From Rariloculus sp965263005 (GTDB lineage: Bacteria; Pseudomonadota; Gammaproteobacteria; Steroidobacterales; Rariloculaceae): 64,000 bases of DNA. The notes below the pieces were generated by a model. It was not told where the DNA came from, ran no database searches, and saw nothing but the letters and a program-made list of their open reading frames with translations. Position numbers and translations under genes: made by a program. The DNA is taken from the NCBI RefSeq assembly GCF_965263005.1, contig NZ_OZ253579.1, positions 186,001-250,000 on the forward strand, read 5' to 3'. Positions 45,496 through 53,042 of the stretch are shown piece by piece. The stretch's first letter is position 1. Every line of letters begins with the position of its first letter.

Positions 45496-45831
45496 ATGAC
45501 CGAGACACGTTCTCACTATCGAGCCAAAAAGAAAGCCGCGGGGCGGTACGGAAAGACCGAAGTACGATTAGCCGGTGGGCGGCGCCTCGACGCGCTCACA
45601 AGTGGCGGTAGACGCGCCACCGAGGTAGAACGTGGCGGGTCACGCAGGCGTCTGGAGGAGGCGGCCCGTCGCTTGCAAGCCAGCGGAGCGCGCCAGAAAG
45701 TATTGCAGGTACCGCAGAAGGACATGCCCGCGGCCGCCAGAGCCATGCGTAAAGTGGGTACACCGGGGACCGTGAAGAAATTGGGCGGTACGAAGCGGCA
45801 GCGGGTACGTCGCCCGTCGAAATGGTGGTAA
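45496..45831 (+). CDS. Small basic hypothetical protein
   Basis: A 111-residue Arg/Lys-rich protein (MTETRSHYRAKKKAAGRYG, then RRATEVERGGSRRRLEEAAR, and VPQKDMPAAARAMRKVG), ending RRPSKWW. No known family is recognised. High basicity suggests nucleic-acid binding, an inference only. The start is fixed by GGGAGG 8 bases upstream. It is divergent from the XRE-ImmA-PIN operon, under a strong promoter with the candidate operators, so it may be co-regulated. Confidence 0.7.
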   Translation: MTETRSHYRAKKKAAGRYGKTEVRLAGGRRLDALTSGGRRATEVERGGSRRRLEEAARRLQASGARQKVLQVPQKDMPAAARAMRKVGTPGTVKKLGGTKRQRVRRPSKWW

Positions 45832-45922
45832 TCCAGAAAGAAAGGCCAACTGGATCAGCATAGAGCGGTTATCGGAGGCGAAATGATCCCTCCTCCACCT
45901 CGTCACGGGAACCGACCCGGCC

Positions 45923-46804
45923 TCAACCTTCGTCTTTAGCTCGGATCGGGTCGAGCAGCACCATGCCGTAATCGCCGATCCGTTCGAAGCCGAGCGATTC
46001 ATAGATCCTTTGCGCAGGGTGATTTTCCGCCTCGGTGAACAGGATCGCTTCCCCGGCGCCGTCCGCCCTGGCGTCCAGCAATGAACCGGCTATCACGGCG
46101 CGCCCATGGCCCCGGCCGCGCAACTCGACCGGCGTGAACGCGCCGCCCACCTGCACCGCGTCCGGCAGGGCGGCATTGAAGCCGGTCATGGATACCAGAC
46201 AGCCGGCCTCTTCCAGTACCCAGAGATGGTTGTTCTCGATCTTTACTGCCAGCCTGTCGCGGTTAGCAACATCATCGATGCCGTGATCGGGATAACCCAG
46301 GGCGTGCAAGTCATATTGACGCTGCCACGCGACCAATGCCGTCAGATCGCCGTCCCCTGCGCGGCGGCAATTGACACGGCCCGAGGACAACGCTTCAGGC
46401 ACGGCCAGGGCGGCGAGGTCGAGGAGGTAGAGATACTCCGGCACGACCTTGCTCAGACGCGCGCGGTCGCGAGCCAGTTCCGGTTCAGCCGCCTCGACCT
46501 GGTGCCACGGACCCAGCAAGCCGTCGACGGGACGGCCGGATTCGCCTGCCACGACCAATGCCAGTTCGACCGGTTGGGTCGGCGCCTGCAGGATGATGTT
46601 GCCGTTCCAGTAGTGGGCGGCTACGTCCGTCAGCGCATCGCCGGCAAAGGCCCCCACGTAGAGACCGCAAAACGGCTCCGGACCATCTTCCAGGCCGCTG
46701 TGAAATAAGTTGGCGCGCAAAAACATCGACGACGCCCGGTGGCAGTCGAGGAACGTATCGACGACCGGGCGGTCGTTCGACGTGAGGCGGCGAAGGGATG
46801 ACAT
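45923..46804 (-). CDS. GNAT-family N-acetyltransferase
   Basis: A 293-residue protein with a C-terminal GNAT domain: GGAFTPVELRGRGHGRAVIA (acetyl-CoA loop R-x-x-G-x-G), AILFTEAENHPAQRIYESLG and FERIGDYGMVLL. The N-terminal 150 residues form a less conserved domain seen in larger acetyltransferases of this type. The acceptor substrate is unknown. ATG 46804 is preferred to an upstream TTG at 46813. Confidence 0.85.
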   Translation of the reverse strand: MSSLRRLTSNDRPVVDTFLDCHRASSMFLRANLFHSGLEDGPEPFCGLYVGAFAGDALTDVAAHYWNGNIILQAPTQPVELALVVAGESGRPVDGLLGPWHQVEAAEPELARDRARLSKVVPEYLYLLDLAALAVPEALSSGRVNCRRAGDGDLTALVAWQRQYDLHALGYPDHGIDDVANRDRLAVKIENNHLWVLEEAGCLVSMTGFNAALPDAVQVGGAFTPVELRGRGHGRAVIAGSLLDARADGAGEAILFTEAENHPAQRIYESLGFERIGDYGMVLLDPIRAKDEG

Positions 46805-47071
46805 GATGCTCAAGGTGCCGATGGATAGAGACGCTTGAATTGTTCGGTCATCACAGGCCTGTCGTCGTGTGGCATGAGCCCGTGAGCGCTCCTCCGGATC
46901 CTTGGTCTTGCGCTAAACGACCGGGACCAGTTTGTACTTCCGGTCGAGCGCCAATCGCACCCAATCGACATGCGGCCAACCGAGTGGTGCGCCTGCGCCG
47001 GGAATCAGGCCGGCACCAGAACGAGTATCGCGGGACAGGGTCCGCAGTCTACTTTCTTGCGTGTTTGCGGA

Positions 47072-48571
47072 CTAGGCTTGCAGCAACTCGCGTGCTTCTT
47101 GCATCGTGGGATTCGATCGATTCCACGGGCCGTTGAAGTAGGCGAACCCCGCGGCAAGATAGCGGTCCCGCCAAGGCGACCGCTGCGACCACGCATGATT
47201 CTCGAAGACGGCTTCGGCGAACTTGTAGTGATGCGAGTTAGTCGCGGTTTCGGCCAGGTAATGGCGAACCCGGTCGACGATCGGTTGCACGGCGCCACCG
47301 GCCTCGAGATACCCCAGGGCCTTGCCGATGACCTGCGAGCGCTCGCCGCGACCGCCGGAGAAGACATCGTCCAGAGCGTCCGTGCCCGCCGCTGCGGTCC
47401 CCGTCGGTATCCCCGCCGGCGTTTCCACCGGTAGCGGCTCGAGCTCATCCAAGCGCGCCACGCCCCCTCGCGCAAGTGACGACATGGCACGGAACCTGGG
47501 AATGAACGCCGCGCCCTGCAGCAGCATGAGCTGTTGCGTCGCCATGTCTTTCGACTCGCGGAACGCGTAGTGCAAGGAGTTGGATGAAGTCTGTGCATGC
47601 AGCGGAACCACGCCCGGATCGGTCATCAGAAGCTCAGCCCCCGCCGCATGGAGCGCATGCCAGATAGACGCGGGCGAGATCCCATCCTTGAGCAAGCCCA
47701 CCACGGCGCGGCTGGTCTCCAGCGTGTCGCCTTCCCGGAGCGCGGCCAGCATCTCGGCGCTCGCGGCGGAATCGAGCCGCCCCTCAAGCCAGCCCTCGGG
47801 AATCTCCCCGCGAAGCTCCGTGTTCTGCCGCCAGGCCGCGTCCTCCTGAAGCGCAACGGTCGCAGGATTCGGGTCGTCATAGTGATTCAGCAGGGCCGCC
47901 ACGGTCGAGCGCAGCACGGGTTCGCGGTGTTGCCAGCCCAGCAACGTCAGGATCCTGTGCGCGTTCTGCACCGTGATGGTCTTGTGGCCGATGCCGCGAA
48001 AATCGCGGGTGCCATATTGCCAGAGGAGCTCGAAGACCTCGCGCGGCTCGGCGACGTTGGCGTAATTCACCACCGCAGCGTCGGCCGCCTCCAGGTCCCA
48101 GTTATCCAGCGCGGCCGCCAACGCGCTCCGGGCCCGATCCGGGGAGGGCGCCGGGGTCGGGGCCGACGGACGGGCAGCCATGGTCCAGCCGCTCGCATCC
48201 AGTTCTTCGGCCTGCTCCTCCTTGAAGTTGTCCACGGCCCACAGAACCGGCAGCCAGCGCTCTGCCGGCGCAACACCCAATGTGGTGTGATGGATGGCTT
48301 GCAGCACCATCACGGCGTGGTACTTGAAACCGACATCCGGGTAGGGCTGAACGTTGCGCACGGCCGCCAGCGTGAGCGCGGCAAGCAGGTCCTCGTACCG
48401 CAACTCCGACCGAATCCGGGCGACGACGCGCTCCATGATCTGCGAGCGGGGTGTCTCTTCGAGGAGGCCGAGCAGGTCGTAGATGTCGGCGGGCGCGGTC
48501 CGGCCCAGGGAGCTGCTGAGGCTCAGGGTCGCCACCGTGCCCGCGGCACTCAGGAAATCTCGGCGGTCCAT
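47072..48571 (-). CDS. Tat-exported hypothetical protein
   Basis: A 499-residue protein with a twin-arginine signal (MDRRDFLSAAGTVATLSLSS) and an otherwise helical, alanine-rich body with conserved-looking histidines (MVLQAIHHTTLG, GIGHKTITVQNAHR, HYAFRESKDMATQQLMLLQG). I do not recognise the family; related Tat-exported proteins occur in planctomycetes and marine proteobacteria. Histidine-rich helices could bind heme or metal, an inference. The start at 48571 is set by GGAGG 5 bases upstream. Confidence 0.75.
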   Translation of the reverse strand: MDRRDFLSAAGTVATLSLSSSLGRTAPADIYDLLGLLEETPRSQIMERVVARIRSELRYEDLLAALTLAAVRNVQPYPDVGFKYHAVMVLQAIHHTTLGVAPAERWLPVLWAVDNFKEEQAEELDASGWTMAARPSAPTPAPSPDRARSALAAALDNWDLEAADAAVVNYANVAEPREVFELLWQYGTRDFRGIGHKTITVQNAHRILTLLGWQHREPVLRSTVAALLNHYDDPNPATVALQEDAAWRQNTELRGEIPEGWLEGRLDSAASAEMLAALREGDTLETSRAVVGLLKDGISPASIWHALHAAGAELLMTDPGVVPLHAQTSSNSLHYAFRESKDMATQQLMLLQGAAFIPRFRAMSSLARGGVARLDELEPLPVETPAGIPTGTAAAGTDALDDVFSGGRGERSQVIGKALGYLEAGGAVQPIVDRVRHYLAETATNSHHYKFAEAVFENHAWSQRSPWRDRYLAAGFAYFNGPWNRSNPTMQEARELLQA

Positions 48572-48888
48572 AGCTACCTCCCCGTCTCCCACCATATGTT
48601 TTCAGCCCATGGTAGGCCCTGCGCGATTACGGGTCCAGCGGGCGGCGGCGGCCAATGGGCGGTGTTCCGTGCGCATTGCAACCGCATGGAACGATCGGAT
48701 AGTCACCTGCCGGCCCAGGCAGCTAGAATGAGCGTTGAAGCGGCCATGCGACCCGGGCAATTGGAGTGAACGTGGAAGCAGCGACGCCACCGAGACGCAT
48801 CAAGCCGAGCCACCAACAACGTGGGTACTCGAATGTTGATATCCAAGCCCTCGTTCCATGAGTGATACGGGGCAGTAGCCCAACCATC
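48572..48888. other. Divergent intergenic region
   Basis: 317 bases between the Tat protein gene and srkA. It must contain both promoters; a TAGAAT at 48724-48729 could be a -10 for srkA but lacks a convincing -35. I see no RNA gene or repeat. Confidence 0.4.
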
Positions 48889-49887
48889 GTGGCATCAGTG
48901 GATAAGAACGAGGCGCAGCCCTACGCCGATTTGACACCAGACCGGATCCTCTCGTCCGTGGACGACATCGGCTTCGCCTGCAGCGGGCACATCCTCGCGC
49001 TCAACAGCTACGAGAACCGCGTCTACCAGCTTGGCACCGAGGACGGCGGTTTCGTGATCGCGAAGTTCTACCGGCCGGGGCGCTGGACCGATGCGGGCAT
49101 TGACGAGGAACACCGTTTCGCCGAGGAGCTCGTCGAGCGCGAACTGCCCATCGTCGCGCCCATCGCGGTGGACGGGCAGACGCTGCACCGCTGCGCCGGC
49201 CATCGCTACGCTGTCTATCCGCGCCAGGGCGGGCGCTGGCCCGAGCTTGGCAACGCCGAGGATCGGGAGATGCTGGGCCGCTTCGTCGGCCGGATCCACG
49301 CGGTCGGCGCGCTCGGCCGCTTCCGGCACCGCCAGGAGATCTCCATCGAACGCATGGGCCGCGACGCCTCGCACTACGTTCTGCTGAGCGACTGGCTGCC
49401 GCCGCACCTGGTGCAGAGCTACCAGGCGATCGTCAACCGGCTGCTCGTGGCCGTGACCGAAGCGTTCGAACGGGCGGAACCGTTCCGGCTGCTAAGGATT
49501 CACGGCGACTGCCATCCGGGCAACGTGCTGTGGACCGACGAGGGCCCGCACTTCGTGGACCTCGACGACTGTGTCACCGGCCCGGCCGTTCAGGATCTAT
49601 GGCTGTTCCTCTCAGGCGAGCGCGAAGAGCGCACGCTCCAGCTTCAGCAGCTTCTGCGCGGCTATAGCCGTTTCTTCGACTTCGACTACCGCGAACTGCA
49701 CCTTGTCGAGGCGCTGCGTACGCTGCGCATGATCAACTACACCGCCTGGCTCGCCCGCCGCTGGGAAGACCCGGCGTTCCCGAGGGCGTTTCCCTGGTTC
49801 GCGGAGACCAGGTACTGGGAGGAACACGTGCTCGCGCTGATGGAGCAGGCGGCGGCGCTGGAGGAGCCGGTGTTGGAGGTCGGGTAA
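48889..49887 (+). CDS. srkA: Stress response serine/threonine kinase SrkA (YihE)
   Basis: A 332-residue kinase of the YihE/RdoA group with aminoglycoside-phosphotransferase fold. Matching segments include LNSYENRVYQL, VIAKFYRPGRWTDAGIDEEH, the catalytic HGDCHPGNVLW and metal-binding FVDLDDCVTGPAVQDLW, and WLARRWEDPAFPRAFPWF. SrkA counteracts stress-induced cell death in E. coli. The start is uncertain: GTG codons at 48862, 48889 and 48898 are all in frame and no ATG is available. Confidence 0.93.
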   Translation: MASVDKNEAQPYADLTPDRILSSVDDIGFACSGHILALNSYENRVYQLGTEDGGFVIAKFYRPGRWTDAGIDEEHRFAEELVERELPIVAPIAVDGQTLHRCAGHRYAVYPRQGGRWPELGNAEDREMLGRFVGRIHAVGALGRFRHRQEISIERMGRDASHYVLLSDWLPPHLVQSYQAIVNRLLVAVTEAFERAEPFRLLRIHGDCHPGNVLWTDEGPHFVDLDDCVTGPAVQDLWLFLSGEREERTLQLQQLLRGYSRFFDFDYRELHLVEALRTLRMINYTAWLARRWEDPAFPRAFPWFAETRYWEEHVLALMEQAAALEEPVLEVG

Positions 49888-50199
49888 CGCACTGACGGCT
49901 GCGTCGACGCGGCGCGAGGGAGTACGGCACGCCACCGCGCGCGGCTAGGCGGCCACAGTAGCAGGTTGGTGAGAATAAAAGGTTATTTGCATTCAAACCG
50001 TCACAGACACCCCTGACTACGATGAACCACGATAAGATTCTGTAATTATTGGTTTTTTCAGATTCCATCGCGTTTTCTGATGGTTGCATTTCCGGCTCGT
50101 CTACGCTTAAGTATGCCCTGAATATGGTGCCTGATGTGTACGGTTTGATGACGGATTCCGACACGCTCCGGCACGTTGATTTGCCCGCCGGGATACGCA
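49888..50199. other. Low-GC intergenic region upstream of integrase remnant
   Basis: About 310 bases with visibly lower GC from 49970 to 50160 (for example TTATTGGTTTTTTCAG). No gene is supported. It lies between the conserved srkA gene and the broken integrase and may contain the left attachment site of the accessory block, but no tRNA end or matching direct repeat was found. Confidence 0.35.
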
Positions 50200-50750
50200 A
50201 TGCTGAAACGAAGCCAACTGCGCATCGCCAAACGCACCGTGGATGCGTTGCGGGTCGCCGAAAAGGATACCTTATTCTGGGATCGGGACCTGGCCGGGTT
50301 CGGGGTTCGTGTCCACGCCACGGGCCGCAAGGTCTATCTCGTGCAGTCCCGCGGACCGGCGGGTCTTAAACGCGTTAGCCTCGGACGCCACGGTGAGCTG
50401 TCGCCGGATGAGGCCCGAAAGCGCGCGGCCGCGGCGATCGACCGCATCAAGCGCGGCGAAGCGCCCGTGGAGGCTACCGTAGCACCTGTCACCGTGGCGG
50501 AACTCGCCGAACGGTTCATGCGGTTTTATGTGGCGATACACTTGAAGCCGAAAACGGCGATCGTGGGGGGGGGGGTTGGTGAGAAGTCAGATCGTGCCGG
50601 CGTTGGGCGAAAAAACGGTCGCGGATGTTGGGCGCGATGACGTGAGCGATCTGCACCGGCGGCTTCACAAAACGCCATACCACGCGAATCATGTGGTGCA
50701 GGTCCTGTCGAAGATGTTTTCCCTGGCCGAAGACTGGGAGCTGCGGCACT
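50200..50750 (+). pseudogene. Frameshifted, truncated tyrosine-recombinase integrase
   Basis: The first frame from ATG 50200 encodes the DUF4102-type integrase N-terminus (RIAKRTVDALRVAEKDTLFW, FGVRVHATGRKVYLVQSRG, SLGRHGELSPDEARKRAAAA) and the start of the SAM-like core (ERFMRFYVAIHLKPKTA). At a run of 11 G (50565-50575) the frame is lost; similarity continues in another frame (IVPALGEKTVADVGRDDVSD, LHRRLHKTPYHANHVVQVLS, KMFSLAEDWELR). The catalytic Arg-His-Arg-Tyr domain is absent. It is an inactive remnant of an island integrase. Confidence 0.88.
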
Positions 50751-50769
50751 CGGGAGCGGGGCGGCCAGT

Positions 50770-50905
50770 GCAGCTGCCATACGCTCGTGAGCAATGTATA
50801 TCGCCGTATCGGCAAAGACCGCGCCCCCCGATGCATGATCCCAGTGATGATGACTGTACAGGACATATCTGACGGGAACGCCGAAGCGCTCGTCGGTGCT
50901 CAGTA
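50770..50905 (-). pseudogene. MBL-fold hydrolase fragment
   Basis: On the minus strand the frame reads TDERFGVPVRYVLYSHHHWD followed by HASGGAVFADTAIYIAHERM, which is the HxHxDH zinc-binding core of a metallo-beta-lactamase-fold hydrolase. The similarity begins near 50905, directly at the 3' end of the alcohol dehydrogenase gene, and stops near 50770 at the integrase remnant. It is an internal fragment of about 45 residues with neither start nor end. Confidence 0.7.
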
Positions 50906-52075
50906 GGCCGCTTCATAGATCCGCAACGCATCCTGCTCATCCAGTTCTCGCGGATTGTTGATCAACAAACGTTCCTGTTTCATGGCGTCACGCGCAAGCA
51001 TCGGTAGGCTATCTCTCGGAACGTCCAGATCTCTAAGCTTCGACGGCATCATCAGTCGGTCCACTAACGCTTCAAAGTAATCGGCCAACGACTCTGAAAC
51101 CACGTCGTCGGATGCGCCATCAGAACTTGTCGGTTGCATGATGATCCGGGCAAGCGTCGCGTATAAGTGGGCAGACGTTTCGTAGTTGAACCGCAATACG
51201 TGTGGCAGCACCAGCGAGTTGCTGAGACCGTGCAGGATGTGGAAGTGACCTCCTAGCGGATAGGCAAGCGCATGGACTGCGGCGACAGGCGCGTTTGCAA
51301 ACGCTTGTCCAGCCAGAAGTGATCCGAACAGCATGGCCGTACGTGCGTCCAGGTTTTCTCCATCGTGTACTGCTGTTTCAATATTTGCCGACATCAATTC
51401 CAGCGCTTGCGTCGCCAGCATGTCCGAGTATGGATTCTTATGAATCGCACTCGTAAAAGCCTCAATCGCATGAACCATGGCGTCTATGCCAGTCGAGGCG
51501 GTTACGTGTGGAGGTAACCCGACGGTGAGTTCAGGGTCCAACAGTGCAACGTCGGGCAGCAGTTGCGGCGCGACAACCGCGGCCTTCGTTGTGGCCCCCG
51601 TCGTGATGACGGATATGGGCGTCACCTCGGAACCGGTCCCGGCAGTAGTTGGAATCTGAACCAGCGGCAGTCTGTTGCCAGTAAGATTTACGACTCCGTA
51701 CGCGTCCGAAAGCGCCTGTGGCGAATTGCACAACGCTGCGATCAACTTCGCGACATCCATCGAACTTCCGCCACCAAGGCCGATCACAGTGTCTATTTTC
51801 TCGGCGCGCGCGCGTATAAGCGCATTCAATACGATGTCTTCCGGCGGGTCTGCTTGAACGTCCTGGAAAATCGAACACGAGATGCCTGCGCCGGACAGGC
51901 TGCTCAATGCCGCTTCATGCAGCCGTGCTTCAAGAATTCCGGGATCAGTCACGAGAAACACTTTGTCGGAGGACAAAGTGGTGCAAATCTTGCCGAGCTG
52001 GCGAATTGCGCCCGGCTCACAGACAATCGTGCGCGCTGTGCTATACCTTACCGGCCTGAAATTTCCTGAAGTCAT
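50900..52075 (-). CDS. Iron-containing alcohol dehydrogenase family protein
   Basis: A 391-residue group III iron-type dehydrogenase. Features are the NAD(P)-binding VIGLGGGSSMDVAKLIAALC, PTTAGTGSEVTPISVI, and the metal-binding ASTGIDAMVHAIEAFTS and HALAYPLGGHFHILHGLSNS with its histidines. These enzymes interconvert alcohols and aldehydes, or reduce maleylacetate. The ATG overlaps the stop of the upstream esterase gene (ATGA), so both are one transcription unit, consistent with ester hydrolysis followed by alcohol oxidation. Confidence 0.93.
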   Translation of the reverse strand: MTSGNFRPVRYSTARTIVCEPGAIRQLGKICTTLSSDKVFLVTDPGILEARLHEAALSSLSGAGISCSIFQDVQADPPEDIVLNALIRARAEKIDTVIGLGGGSSMDVAKLIAALCNSPQALSDAYGVVNLTGNRLPLVQIPTTAGTGSEVTPISVITTGATTKAAVVAPQLLPDVALLDPELTVGLPPHVTASTGIDAMVHAIEAFTSAIHKNPYSDMLATQALELMSANIETAVHDGENLDARTAMLFGSLLAGQAFANAPVAAVHALAYPLGGHFHILHGLSNSLVLPHVLRFNYETSAHLYATLARIIMQPTSSDGASDDVVSESLADYFEALVDRLMMPSKLRDLDVPRDSLPMLARDAMKQERLLINNPRELDEQDALRIYEAAY

Positions 52076-53019
52076 TGTTCTGCAATGGCCTTTGCGAGGG
52101 TTTGGACACTTTCAGCCGCGACATCCAACACACCGAAGGGCATGAAGCCGTGGAATGCGGACGCAAAGTGAGTTGTGCTAACCCGAACGCCGCTTTGCTG
52201 CAGCCTTTCGGCAAACAGTTTTCCCTCATCCAGATTCGGATCGTGTCCGGCCGTAATGATTGTAGTTGGCGGTAGTGATTCGAGGTCGGGAATGAATATC
52301 GGTGAGACCAGCGGGTCTTCGGTGCTGGTGTCTTCATTCAGGTACCACTGCTTTGCGGCCGACAATCCCGCACGCCCGACCAGGTAGTTTCCGTCGCCAA
52401 ACGAGACTCTCGATGCGTAGGCTTCGTGATCGTCTCGTAGGTCAAGGAATGGATACAGCAGATAAAGCGAGTTCACCCGGTAGGTCGTTTGCCGCGCAAT
52501 CTGCCACGAAACGGCCGTCGCCAAAGCTGCGCCGGCGCTGTCTCCCATGGCGCCGATTCTGGTGGGATCGATTCCCAACGTTTCACAATTCTCGAAGGCC
52601 CAAAGTGCAACGTCGTAGCAGTCGTCGTGGGCGGCGGGAAATTTATGTTCCGGTGCTCGCCGGAAATCGACCGAGAGATACTGTGCCCCGGTTTCCGCGC
52701 ACAACCGCCGTACAAATCCATCGTAGCTGTCGATGTCGCCGACACTCCACCCGCCGCCATGAAAAAACAGCACCAGTTTCCGTTTTGAATCCGCTGGGTT
52801 GTGATTGCCTCGGTAGAGGCGGGCCAAAATTTCTGCCGAATCTGCCGGTATCCGAAAGTCCCGAGTGTCCACATCATTGGCCCTGGCGCCGAGAAAAGTC
52901 TCCATCAGCGCGACGGTGTACTTTCGACCGATGACGACGGGGTCGTTTTCAGACACTAGGATTTTCGCCAGGATGCTCTGTGCATTCTTGAGCAGATTTG
53001 CACACTGCCGGTCAATCAT
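52072..53019 (-). CDS. Alpha/beta hydrolase (hormone-sensitive-lipase-type esterase)
   Basis: A 315-residue esterase. The oxyanion motif HGGGW is in VLFFHGGGWSVGD, the nucleophile in IGAMGDSAGAALA, and the acid and histidine in ITAGHDPNLDEG and ASAFHGFMPFG. Substrates of this family are small carboxylic esters. ATG 53019 follows GGGGGGAG; it starts 24 bases after the TonB receptor stop and overlaps the dehydrogenase gene, placing it in one operon. Confidence 0.93.
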   Translation of the reverse strand: MIDRQCANLLKNAQSILAKILVSENDPVVIGRKYTVALMETFLGARANDVDTRDFRIPADSAEILARLYRGNHNPADSKRKLVLFFHGGGWSVGDIDSYDGFVRRLCAETGAQYLSVDFRRAPEHKFPAAHDDCYDVALWAFENCETLGIDPTRIGAMGDSAGAALATAVSWQIARQTTYRVNSLYLLYPFLDLRDDHEAYASRVSFGDGNYLVGRAGLSAAKQWYLNEDTSTEDPLVSPIFIPDLESLPPTTIITAGHDPNLDEGKLFAERLQQSGVRVSTTHFASAFHGFMPFGVLDVAAESVQTLAKAIAEQ

Positions 53020-53042
53020 CGCTCTCCCCCCTTCGCTGCGCA

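Noticed and set aside
46805..47071. Possible gene remnant on the minus strand ending in DWVRLALDRKYKLVPVV at 46913
   Set aside because: About 40 residues without start or recognisable family; could be chance, so left unannotated.
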